Part shown: piece after piece, positions 55,718 through 64,000 of the stretch | How positions within the stretch are numbered: position 1 is the stretch's first letter | Layout: the number at the start of each line of letters is the position of its first letter | Assembly: GCA_951802425.1 (NCBI GenBank) | Contig: OX637802.1 | Span: forward strand, 1,116,001-1,180,000 | DNA length: 64,000 bases | Reading direction: 5' to 3' | DNA from: Clavaria fumosa | Lineage: Eukaryota > Basidiomycota > Agaricomycetes > Agaricales > Clavariaceae | The notes under the pieces: model-generated | Told to the model about the DNA's origin: nothing | Databases searched by the model: none | Seen by the model: only the letters and a program-made list of their open reading frames with translations | Translations under genes and position numbers: made by a program

Positions 55718-57435
55718 ATGCTATCTCTGACTATCTTGTCTCTCCTGCTACTGTCAACATCTCCTCTTGTTTCAACACTACCCAAGACTGCTCCTATACA
55801 GGTTTTGATCCTCTTCTATCCATTACACCTGCTAACTGATCTGTGTCAGCCTTGGATCTGTGGGCCTGATAATGGTGCTCTGTACACTCTTGGGATGGGT
55901 TTAGCTGGTGTGAAGACATCTGTTGAGAGTATGAGAGACTCTTGGGTCCTGGTTCAAGGTATGTATTTGTATCATTCCCTTTGATTCCCTCTTTTTGACC
56001 TCTTTTTGTCTTTGCAATTGGGCACTTGTTTTGGCCTTTTTGAGCAGAAAATCCTTGTTCCCTTGGCCCAAACACATCTGTTGAGGGTTTGAGATGTTAG
56101 AATTAGTGGGGCACAAAGTGCTGTAGTTGCTAAGAGCTCAGGTCTAGGGACTAGGTGATGACTGGGAACTAAGGCTGGTCCAACTCAATAAGGAATTGCC
56201 TTATCAATGGCCCAGCTTTATATACACAATGGCAGTAAATATGAGTACACATGAGTAAGCATATGTAAAGCATCGTTACTGGTATGCCAAGCAATCAGCT
56301 CGCTTCCCCTCAAAATCCTACACTTCCCCTGAGTCCTAGCGGAGTCTACAAGGTGGCAGGGATAGCAGAGCGACGGACTCTACGCTTATCGTGAGATGAT
56401 TGTTGGCAGCGACAACGGAGCTCCTCGGCATCGGCAGCGACAGCAGCGAAGGCTTGAGGGTCGGTTGTAGCATGGTAGTTGTGGTGGGAAATGGGAGTGG
56501 GGATGAAAGGATAGGGAGATGGGGTCATGGCAACCATTGCGTGCGTGGCCCTCTTCTTCTTCTGGTTCATTGCTACTCTTTTTCTCATCGCAGCGGGGTC
56601 TTGGGTGAGGCAACCGGTGTCGAGGTGGCCTCGGGCATGGGACTTGGTGCAATGATGGGTAGTAGGGGCTCGGGTTGCAGCTAAGGTGGCAGTGGCAGTC
56701 AGTCTAGTATCAGGGGTGGTCGAGGCTTTAAAGTCTTCGAGGTCTTTGATATGCACAAATATTTCCTTGTGGACACTATGTAGGAAAGCGAGGCAAAGAT
56801 TGAAGAGTTGGACAATCCATTGAATAAGGGTTCAGGCAATCTGGGAATCCATTTTGATGGATGGGTGTGCTAACTCGTTCTTTAGGTCGCTACATAGCTC
56901 ATCAGTGGTTTTGGCCATAGCGACAGGTGGTGAAGTTTTATATCATTGCGGATATATCAAGTTGTGTTAGAATTAGTGGGGCACAAAGTGTCATAGTCAC
57001 TAAGAGCTCAGGTCTAGGGACTAGGTGATGACCGGGAACTAAGGCTGGTCCAACTTGATAAGGAATCACCTTATCGATGGCCCAGCTTTATATACGCAAT
57101 GGCAGTAAATACAAGTACACATGAGTAAGCATATGTAAAGCATCGTTACTGGTATGCCAAGCAATCGGCTCACTTCCCCTCAAAATCCTACATGAGAGAC
57201 TCCTGGGTCCTGGTTGAAGGTATGTATTTGTGTCATTCCCTTTGATTCCCTCTTTTTGACCACTTTTTGTCTCTGCAATTGGGCGCTTTTTTGGCCTTTT
57301 TGAGCAGAAAATACCTGTTCTCTTGGCCCAAACATATCTGTTGAGGGTTTGAGAGACTCCAGGGCTCAGGCTGAAGGTGTGTCTATTGTGTTATCTCCCT
57401 CTGTCTCACATTTCTGACACATAATATTCTGACAG
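55718..57435 (+). CDS. Predicted 5' exons of the Helitron gene, including a duplicated 69-nt exon
   Basis: Exon 1 runs 55718-55958 (MLSLTILSLLLLSTSP ... SMRDSWVLVQ). An 89-nt intron (55959-56047, GTATGT...GAGCAG) leads to a 69-nt exon formed by 56048-56094 plus 57198-57219, now split by the TRIM element. An 88-nt near-identical intron (57220-57307) leads to a second 69-nt exon (57308-57376), and a 59-nt intron (57377-57435) leads to the body. Both 69-nt exons start and end in phase 1 and encode almost the same 23 residues (EN-x-CSLGPN-x-SVEGLRDS). Predicted only from sequence. Confidence 0.55.
56090..56094. repeat. Target-site duplication (left) of TRIM element
   Basis: TGAGA, repeated at 57193-57197 immediately after the right LTR. 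Confidence 0.88.
56095..56322 (-). repeat. 3' LTR of the TRIM element (228 bp)
   Basis: Differs from the other LTR at 16 positions, all transitions and 15 of them explained by an ancestral CpG. Confidence 0.9.
56346..56926 (-). pseudogene. Gag-like frame of the TRIM element, one premature stop
   Basis: Minus-strand frame begins MAKTTDELCSDLKNELAH near 56926 and is broken by one TGA (where the codon was probably CGA), then continues IQWIVQLFNLCLAFLHSVHK and a Cys/His-containing segment CTKSHARGHLDTGCLTQDP, followed by a basic KKKRA and a Pro/Thr-rich tail. The Cys/His segment resembles the gag zinc-binding part of fungal TRIM-type elements, but it is not a canonical CCHC knuckle. Confidence 0.6.
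56965..57192 (-). repeat. 5' LTR of the TRIM element (228 bp)
   Basis: Same length as the left copy; see the divergence pattern reported in the findings. Confidence 0.9.
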
Positions 57436-58292
57436 AAACTTGTTCTCCTTTTGATGTGAGCACAAAAGATATGGGTCCTGAAGGACAAAAAGGTGCAGTT
57501 TCTACATTAGTTTCAGATCAGGATTTTACTCTGTTTTGTTTAGGTTATTTCTGGAATGCATGCCATCATCTGATTGATGCATTCCATAGGGTGTGTTATA
57601 ATCTTTGCCCTGCATCTGCACCCCAGGGTTTAAGGGCACACTGTCCTGCTTATGAGGACAACAAACCAAGAAAAATGTTATATAGCCACAGTGGTCTAGG
57701 AAGCTCAGTCAAATTTGACTTATTTTGGTACTATCATGTCTCCAGAAAGTCTCAGTTGATCAAACTGTTGTTGCAAAGAAGTCTGTTCAGGAAACATGAT
57801 TTTCTCTATCTTGTTCACAAATTGCTCATTGAATTTTACATGACACAAAAAAAGGGCTCTAAGCCTCTCTGTAAGCTATCTACAATGCATTTTTCACAGT
57901 CTGGCTTGTCATTTCACAACAAGTATAACTTTTGTTACATTGGTGGAGGAATGTCTGATTTCACCTACCAAGAACTTGAATCATATTTGACAGAAGAAGG
58001 CACTCATACAATCAGTTCTGCTTACAGATTTAAGGACCACATTCTGATTTCCAAACTGAATAGTATCCACATGACTAAGGATACTGTATTATGTAAAATT
58101 CCTATTCACTTGATGGTAACCAAATTGACCAAATCTGAGCTCAGAAAGATAACAGACTGCCATGGAATATACTGTCATTCAAAAATGAGGCATTCAGGAA
58201 TACAGAGGATGTGCTATCTGTTAAAAGGTACCAGAGCAAGAATGCAGAAAGGTACAGATTGTCCAACTTGGAAGCTGTTCATGAATATATAA
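57436..58292 (+). CDS. Helitron protein, N-terminal domain (open part 1)
   Basis: Open from the splice acceptor at 57436 (ETCSPFDVSTKDMGPEG) to a stop near 58292. It contains aromatic and Cys/His-rich helices (LGYFWNACHHLIDAF; CYIGGGMSDFTYQELESYL) and a LTKSELRKITDCHGIYCHSK segment of the kind that precedes the DUF6570/Rep part of fungal Helitrons. A frame change of one or two bases at about 58285-58305 separates it from the next part; no good intron is visible there. Confidence 0.6.
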
Positions 58293-58305
58293 AAATTCAA
58301 AAAGA

Positions 58306-60309
58306 TTGCCTACATTTCCTCCTTCTATTCCAACATCTGAACTACAGTACAAGATTATATCTGGTGCTTGTGAACAGATGTTCCCCAGTAACTTTTCTGA
58401 ATCTGGATGTGCAGTTTGTGGAAGACTCACCATGTGCATAAACTTGCTGAACCTTTCAAAACTGAAGCTGGACTTAACTATCTTGACACAGCCAAGAGTT
58501 ACATGTTTAACCTCCAGTGATGCAATCCAGGGTATACAAGGTCCTATATTAGAGGAAGGTCTTGACAAAATTTGCAAAACATGCCATGCATCACTTGTTA
58601 AAGGAAAAATACCTAAAATGGCACTGGCCAATGGCAAATGGATAGGCAAAGTTCCAAAGGAATTAGCAGACTTGTCATTCACAGAGTGGCTCATGGTCTC
58701 TCATGTTCATCATAATCATTGTATTATCAAGGTCTCTTCTGGTATGCATAAAATGAAAGCAAATGCAATTTCCTTTGCTAATCCCATACCAAAGGTATAT
58801 GATGTTTTACCACCACCAATGGAGGAATTGGATGAAGTCTTGGCATTTATCTATACAGGACCTTGTCAACCAACTAAAGCAGATTTGGAAAGGACTCCAC
58901 TTTTAGTCAGGAAGGACAAAGTGAGATCTGCCTTAGAGTGGCTTAAACTCAATCATCCTGACTATTATGACCTAGAAATTTCTCTGAGAAATCTTGACAA
59001 ATATCCTGATAATGGACCTCCAGTTGTGATTGAGTATCGTGAGTCATTTACAAACAAAGCTCCTGAAGCAACAGCCACTTATGACAATGAATTGGAGGAT
59101 GGTACTGAAACAGGTAAATGCCCATTTGTTGTTCATGGACTTACAGGAGAAGAGTATGGTAACAAAACAGCCAAGGCTTTGAAAGCCATTGCACTCAGGC
59201 ATTTGACTAGCAACAAAGGTATACTTGCAATTGGACATAAAGAACAACCAGAGTCTATTTATGGAAATCCACAGCTATTTCCTCAAATGATGCCTTGGCT
59301 GTTTCCATATGGGCTTGGTGGGATTGGAAATGCATTACAAGAAGGTCATATATCAGATATTGCACACAAAAGACATTTGCTCCTGTATCATGACAAAAGA
59401 TTCCAGAAGGACCCATATTTTCCTTTGATTGCTTTCAACCATGAACAAATAAAGCAAGGCACAACTGGTGGTTATCTTCTTGCAGAGAAATCAAAGTTTG
59501 AAGATATTTCTAAATGGCTTATGGAAGTTGACTTGCCTACACTTGACAGACTCATAAAGAAGATGGAAGATGGTGAAAAATTCATGCCTGAAACAGATGA
59601 AGAGAAAAACTGCTTCCAGCTGATTCAAGATTTGGACCATGCTGGTGGATGTGTTAATGGATCAATTACCAGCAAAAAGTACATGCACAATGAGATTTGG
59701 GCACTGACTTCATTCTTGGGTGCACCTTCATGGTTTATCACATTTGCACCAGCAGACAATAGGCATCCAATATCATTGTACTTTGCTGACAAAGAAGAAA
59801 CATTTAGTCCTGACTTGAGAGATTATGGTGAGAGATACAGGTTGATAGCTCAGAATCCAGTAGCTGGAGCCAGGTTCTTCCATTTGATGTGTGAAATGTT
59901 TATCAAGCATGTACTTGGTGTTGGCACAGATCATCCTGGCATTTATGGTGAAACAGGTGGCTTTGGCACAGTTGAGCAACAAGGTAGACTTACATTACAT
60001 TTGCATTTACTTTTGTGGATTAGAGCTTCTCTGTCACCACAGGAGATCAGAGAAAAAATTATGGATCCTAACTCAGACTTTCAGAGAAAATTGGTTGAGT
60101 ATCTTGAAAGTGTGCATGTTGGTGAATTTTTGACAGGAAGCATGGAAGAAGTTGAGGCTCAGATTGAGTCTAATAAGTGTGACAGAAACTATAAAGACCC
60201 TGTGCAGACGATTCCTGAGGCTCCTCCTCCTCTGTGTAAGACTCCTGGTGATAACTGTGAGCAATCAGTGACCTTAAAGACTGGTGGTCCCAATTTAAGT
60301 ATACAGTAG
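58306..60309 (+). CDS. Helitron Rep protein: DUF6570-like and HUH region (open part 2)
   Basis: Open for 667 codons. A Cys-rich start (ESGCAVCGRL, KICKTCHASL) with GKIPKMALANGKWIGKVP and LTFTE-type WLMVSHVHHN fits the DUF6570 domain. The Helitron-like N domain follows (GNPQLFPQMMPWLFPYGLGG; HNEIWALTSFLGAPSWFITFAPAD; MFIKHVLGVG), and the HUH motif is LHLHLLLW at about 59995-60018 (His codons at 59998 and 60004). HUH endonucleases nick and rejoin single-stranded DNA in rolling-circle transposition. The frame ends at 60309, but the reading continues in a different frame from about 60270 (KDWWSQFKYTVDDIIFKSN), so one small frameshift lies there. Confidence 0.78.
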   Translation: MPTFPPSIPTSELQYKIISGACEQMFPSNFSESGCAVCGRLTMCINLLNLSKLKLDLTILTQPRVTCLTSSDAIQGIQGPILEEGLDKICKTCHASLVKGKIPKMALANGKWIGKVPKELADLSFTEWLMVSHVHHNHCIIKVSSGMHKMKANAISFANPIPKVYDVLPPPMEELDEVLAFIYTGPCQPTKADLERTPLLVRKDKVRSALEWLKLNHPDYYDLEISLRNLDKYPDNGPPVVIEYRESFTNKAPEATATYDNELEDGTETGKCPFVVHGLTGEEYGNKTAKALKAIALRHLTSNKGILAIGHKEQPESIYGNPQLFPQMMPWLFPYGLGGIGNALQEGHISDIAHKRHLLLYHDKRFQKDPYFPLIAFNHEQIKQGTTGGYLLAEKSKFEDISKWLMEVDLPTLDRLIKKMEDGEKFMPETDEEKNCFQLIQDLDHAGGCVNGSITSKKYMHNEIWALTSFLGAPSWFITFAPADNRHPISLYFADKEETFSPDLRDYGERYRLIAQNPVAGARFFHLMCEMFIKHVLGVGTDHPGIYGETGGFGTVEQQGRLTLHLHLLLWIRASLSPQEIREKIMDPNSDFQRKLVEYLESVHVGEFLTGSMEEVEAQIESNKCDRNYKDPVQTIPEAPPPLCKTPGDNCEQSVTLKTGGPNLSIQ

Positions 60310-61100
60310 ATGATATCATCTTTAAATCAAATGTTCACAACTGTAGAAGAAATCAAACAACTGGAGAGAAGTCAAATAAAAAGGACAAACCTACCTGCAC
60401 CAATAAACAAGGAAACTGTAAAGCCAGATTTCCCAGGGAAGTGTTTGAGCAGACAGAGGTTGACCCTAAGACTGGAGCATTGAATATTAAAAAGGGTGAA
60501 CCATGGATCAATACTTTGACACCAGTTGTTACATATCTGCTCAGATGCAACACAGATGTCACTAGTCTCCTCTCTGGAACAGCAATCAAGGCTGTAATAG
60601 CATATGTATCAGATTATGTAACCAAGCCTGGCCTGAAAACATACAGCATATTTGATACAATCCAAAGTGTATTCAAGCAAAATTCTGTGATGCTGGGAGG
60701 TTCAATTGGTTGCAAAGAGAAGGCAAGAAAACTGGTCATTCAAATTATCAATAGTCTGACAGCAAAGATGGAAATTGGTGGACCAATGTCTTCACTATAT
60801 CTACTTGGGAATCCTGACCACTATACCAGTCACAACTTTGTCCCTTTATTTTGGAAAAATTATGTCAAAGAGGTCATGAAGGCCTGGAAATCAGCTGAAG
60901 ACATGGATGTGGACCAATCAGATAAAGTGCTAGTGCACAAAAGTAAAGACCAAACAACATATGTGGGCTATTCATCAGTACATGACTACATATATAGACC
61001 AGAGGTGCACAGTGACAAAATACTTTATGAATGGACACAAATGGCTAAAAAAATCAAGAGACCATTTAAATTTAAACAGGTAAAGCCTAAAGGTCAGTGA
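60270..61100 (+). CDS. Helitron Rep protein: Tyr motif region (open part 3)
   Basis: Continues the Rep domain with a Cys-containing CRRN...CTNKQGNCKARFPRE and the two-tyrosine motif IAYVSDYVTKPG (Tyr codons at 60603 and 60615, Y-x3-Y), the catalytic pair of Helitron Rep. Downstream LGGSIGCKEKARKLVIQIINSL, MEIGGPMSSLYLLG and SVHDYIYRPE are typical for the region between Rep and helicase. A stop occurs at about 61100. Confidence 0.75.
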   Translation, partial: DLKDWWSQFKYTVDDIIFKSNVHNCRRNQTTGEKSNKKDKPTCTNKQGNCKARFPREVFEQTEVDPKTGALNIKKGEPWINTLTPVVTYLLRCNTDVTSLLSGTAIKAVIAYVSDYVTKPGLKTYSIFDTIQSVFKQNSVMLGGSIGCKEKARKLVIQIINSLTAKMEIGGPMSSLYLLGNPDHYTSHNFVPLFWKNYVKEVMKAWKSAEDMDVDQSDKVLVHKSKDQTTYVGYSSVHDYIYRPEVHSDKILYEWTQMAKKIKRPFKFKQVKPKGQ

Positions 61101-61767
61101 TTCTGATGCTGAAAATGGTGCTCAAGTGGAAACAGCCTTGATGCAAAAGCTGACACTGTCAGAACCACAAAGTGACTGTGACTATGATGACTCTACCAGT
61201 GATGTCTCTGTCTCTGATTTTGATTTTGATAACAATCATTTCCACAGTGATCATGTTGTAGAGACTAACCCAGGTCAACAATTTCTTAGGGAGCATCCAC
61301 TTTATGAAACACATGTCATTCAATACAACTCCAGAAAGGATGTCACTGTTCCTAACTTTGTGGGTGGATCACTGCCAAGAAGGGACTTTGGGGACAGAGA
61401 GTACTACTGCATTACCATGTTGACTTTGTTTAAGCCTTGGAGAAGTGGCAAAGATTTGAAAAATGAAATTGACACATGGGATGAGACATTTACAAATCAT
61501 AGCTTCACTACACATCAACTCAAACTCATGGACAATTTCAATATCAGATATGAGTGCAATGATGCCAGAGATGACTTTTCCACTCAGTTAAAGAAGGGCA
61601 CAGAGTTGGGAGGCATTTTCTCATCATGGTTGACCACCACTGCTGTTGAAAATATTGATGAAAGTAACTGTGGTGATGACTTTGGGAATGGTGAGGGTGA
61701 TAATGATGAAGACTATGGTATCAATAAGTACACAACACCTGGACAACATGGATTGGCACTCATGACC
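61100..61767 (+). CDS. Helitron protein, acidic linker before the missing helicase (open part 4)
   Basis: From 61126 the frame encodes an acidic/Ser-rich region (DYDDSTSDVSVSDFDFD) then FVGGSLPRRDFGDREYYCITMLTLFKPWR, the conserved lead-in that in full Helitrons precedes the helicase Walker A. It runs into LTR-derived sequence at about 61760, so no Walker motifs follow. Confidence 0.65.
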
Positions 61768-62209
61768 ACTGTACCATACTCGTGACACCTCTCTTCACCT
61801 CACCTACATGTATACTTTGCCTGGACCCACCACCTCAATGCGCGACACACTGTTGCACATCTCCTTCAGCTGGCATGTGACTTGCCATGCAGCACCCCTG
61901 GTGCTACCACTACCAGCACTAATACATTACCAGCATTATGGCCGTTACCTGCATTACCAGTGTTACCCACATGACCTCCCACCCAAGGTCACCTGTGTCA
62001 CTACCATCACCCATGTGACCACTCCTATGACCTTGCGACCTTAACACTCAAACATGCCACCAATGGTCAGCTGCATATACCCTTCAAATTATGTTTCCCT
62101 TCCTCTCCTCAGTCATCTATAACTATGTTATGTATGATCCGAGAATCCCCCCATAGTTATAGTTATGTATATGATTATTTAACCAGGTCGTGACCCGTGA
62201 CTGGTCATG
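61760..62209 (+). mobile_element. Older LTR fragment, left half
   Basis: Aligns directly to about 51815-52260 of the solo LTR (for example CAGCTGGCA...GTGACTTGCCATGCAGCACC). It begins abruptly at the Helitron junction and is interrupted at 62209 by the nested solo LTR; its right half resumes at 63683. Confidence 0.82.
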
Positions 62210-63682
62210 TGTTAGGGCCTGTCCCATCTTGATAGTAGTGCCGGAGATCGACTTGTTGGTGACCTATGCTGGAAACTCGCTAAGACCAATCAACTGTTGA
62301 GCACAGTCGAGAATGCTTGGTCCTGGAAGGTCGTGAAGACGTCTGAGAAGATGTAAGAGTGAAGAAAGACAAGTATAGAGGAGGAAGACGTCGTTGGGAA
62401 GGTCACGAAGCGTAAAGGAGGAAATTGACGAGGAGGGGGGAAATGGGTGATGATGAGAGGGTTGCGAAGTCGACCGATGAAATGTGAAGAAAGGAATAGA
62501 TGAGGTGGGAGAAATTGATAACGCTGAGAAGGTCGCGAGGTCGACCGACGAAGCGTAGAGAAGGAAAAAGACGAGGTGAAAGAAATAGAGAATGTTGGAA
62601 GGATCGCGGTGGTTGCGATGGTGTTGAGAAATGTGTTGGTGAAGGCGATGACTTTGCCAACCAACAGGTGAACCTGTAGGGTTCCAAGATCAGTACCAAG
62701 ATGAATAATAGAGAATACTTAGATCGCGCGAGTTGTAGGAGTGCAGAGGGTGAGTTAGAACAGAGTAGAGTGTGTCTTGGCAATCTTGTGGTCACCAAGA
62801 GAGACAAGACCTATCAATCACGGTGGTTCCAAGCTCAAAGGGCATACTAGCCTCAAGCTTAAACCAATGTGCGTCAATATCAAGTCTAGAGTACCATAAG
62901 TACATGCGAGACCTTATATACGTATGTACAGAGAGTATAACGAAAAAGGGAAAGTACAGAGGTCGCCAGGCAACAAGACTATAGTAGTACGGGGTATGTT
63001 TAGTCGTAAAGTGACTAGGCGCATGTTCTACTAAGGTCGCGAGGGGTTAGGTATGCATAGGTAAGGTCGCGAAGATGACCTGTCACGGGTCACAACCTAG
63101 TTAAATAAGTATATACGTTGCTATAACTACGGAGGGATTCTCGGATCATAAGTAACGTAATTATGGACGACTGAGGAGAAGAAGGGACACATATTTGAAG
63201 TGTTCATACAGCTGACCATTGGTGGCGCGTTTGAGTGTTAAGGTTGCGAGATCATAAGAGCGATCACGTGGGTGATGCTAGTGACGCAGGTGACCTATGG
63301 GTGGGTAGTCATGTGGGTAACGCTGGTAACGCAAGTAATGGTCGTAACGCTGGTAACGTATTGGCGCTGGTAGTGGTAGCGCTGGGGGTGCCGCGCGGCA
63401 AGTCACGTGCTGGTGGAAGTAGACACATATCGGTGTGTCGCGCGTAGAATTGGTGGGTCCGGGTGAAGTATGCGCATAGGGTGAAGTAGTAGGAAGCGTC
63501 GTGAGTACAGCATGGTGGTCGCGAGTGTCATGTGAGTGTGGGGGAGGTTGGAGAGGCTTCCGGAAGGAGACAGCAGGTCCCGGAAGTGTGTAGAGGGACT
63601 CGCAAGGTTGTAGAGGGTCGTCGGGAAGCTCGTGGATGTGGGTGAAGTCGGCTTGGGCAGGAAAAATGAATGGGTCCTGACA
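62210..63682 (-). mobile_element. Solo LTR (1473 bp) nested in the older LTR
   Basis: Reverse orientation: starts TGTTAGGGCC, ends GGGTCCTGACA. Flanked by TCATG at 62205-62209 and 63683-63687. It is the CpG-richest copy of this LTR family in the window, so probably the youngest. The plus-strand frame at 63235-63447 is within it and not a gene. Confidence 0.9.
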
Positions 63683-63752
63683 TCATGCTCATGACCTTAC
63701 CTATGTGTTCCTAACCCCTCGCAACCTTAGTAGAGCATGCACCTAGTTACTA
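63683..63752 (+). mobile_element. Older LTR fragment, right part
   Basis: Continues the older LTR (CTCATGACCTTACC ... TAGAGCATGCACCTAGTTACTAT), matching about 52256-52325, then stops at a new junction with gypsy integrase sequence. Confidence 0.75.
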
Positions 63753-63782
63753 TGGGACTCCATGATCACAGAAGACCCAGTC

Positions 63783-64000
63783 TCAAAGGATCCAAGCAGC
63801 ACCAAGTCCTGTGAGGTCAAGGCCAATCACCTTGATGAGAGTTCGTTTCATGAACTTGTCGACAATGACAAGGATCGCATTGTGACCACATGAGAGGGGG
63901 AAAGGCCCAAAAATGTCCCAAGAAATAACTGCCCAGGGGCCCTCAGGGACAGGGTGCGGATGGAGTGGGGCAGCACGCCTGGTATGGTTGGGCTTCACTC
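63783..64000 (-). pseudogene. Gypsy integrase fragment, runs off the window
   Basis: Minus strand encodes HTRRAAPLHPHPVPEGPW, AVISWDIFGPFPLS and AILVIVDKFMKRTLIKVI, the start of the Ty3/gypsy integrase core (H-x-x-P-x-G linker, then the first catalytic Asp in the SWDIF segment). The frame stops at 63783; the upstream part lies outside the window. Confidence 0.78.

Larger units (their letters stand above)
56095..57192 (-). mobile_element. TRIM / TR-GAG miniature LTR retrotransposon, complete
   Basis: Two 228-bp direct repeats (56095-56322 and 56965-57192) enclose about 640 bp and are flanked by TGAGA. On the minus strand each LTR begins TGTAGGATTTTG and ends TTCTAACA (TG...CA). A purine tract (CAGGGGAAG) lies directly upstream of the 3' LTR on the minus strand, which fixes the orientation. 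The only coding sequence is a gag-like frame; no pol. Size and content fit terminal-repeat retrotransposons in miniature that keep Gag (TR-GAG). Confidence 0.9.
55718..61760 (+). mobile_element. 5' part of a Helitron (Rep without helicase), truncated on the right
   Basis: Contains one long, mostly open plus-strand gene with Helitron-like N-terminal, DUF6570-like and Rep (HUH) domains. It ends abruptly at about 61760, where an LTR fragment begins, so the SF1B (Pif1-type) helicase half and the 3' hairpin/CTRR end are missing. A TRIM element is inserted at 56094/57193. I could not find the 5' TC terminus. Confidence 0.82.

Noticed and set aside
63235..63447. 70-codon plus-strand frame with GDASDAGDLWVGSHVGNAGNAS
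   Set aside because: Produced by short GTAACG-type repeats inside the nested LTR, not a gene.

Overview
This is eukaryotic, fungal nuclear DNA, most probably from a mushroom-forming basidiomycete (Agaricomycetes). The protein genes are cut by many short introns (about 43-90 nt, GT...AG), the coding regions are GC-rich, and several families are characteristic of that group, for example the single-pass membrane protein at 20.8-22.5 kb. I see no rRNA, tRNA or CRISPR array. Gene spans run from start to stop codon and include introns that I placed by reading-frame continuity, splice consensus and family motifs.

Gene-rich part, 1-43.7 kb. In order: a SUFU-like protein (-), DBF4 (-), a GCP5/GCP6-type gamma-tubulin complex subunit (+), CDC6 (-), a small signal-anchored membrane protein (+), SPO11 (-), a BTB/POZ protein (-), a caprin-like RGG protein (+), a galactose-binding-like single-pass membrane protein (+), a mitochondrial carrier (+), a RhoGAP protein (+), a GH63-like glycosidase (+), CDC24 (-) and a RAP1-like protein with one BRCT and three tandem Myb-type domains (+). 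Replication, spindle-pole, meiotic and polarity functions are strongly represented. DBF4 and CDC6 both carry an MCB-type hexamer (ACGCGT) upstream, which would fit joint G1/S control.

Transposon-rich part, 43.7-64 kb. Protein genes give way to nested mobile elements, many with exact target duplications that I could read directly: a hAT-type MITE (44121-44431, TSD GTCACAGT); a truncated LTR (44895-45600); a full pogo-type DNA transposon (45897-48884, 23-bp perfect TIRs, TA duplication, DD35D transposase); a decayed Ty3/gypsy gag-pol (about 49990-54201) carrying a solo LTR of another family (51669-53064, TSD TGCCC) between protease and reverse transcriptase; an AT-rich tandem-repeat block; a Helitron Rep gene (55718-61760) with HUH and two-tyrosine motifs but cut off before any helicase; a 1098-bp TRIM/TR-GAG element (56095-57192, TSD TGAGA) inserted in a duplicated 69-nt exon of that Helitron gene; a solo LTR (62210-63682, TSD TCATG) nested in an older LTR fragment; and a gypsy integrase fragment running off the end.

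The strongest unexplained signals are the triple PHH-type Myb array of the RAP1-like gene, the symmetric-phase duplicated exon of the Helitron gene, the almost CpG-free yet long-open Helitron coding sequence, and the pure-transition, CpG-centred divergence between the two LTRs of the TRIM. Together these suggest that this locus is subject to strong cytosine methylation with deamination, or a RIP-like process.
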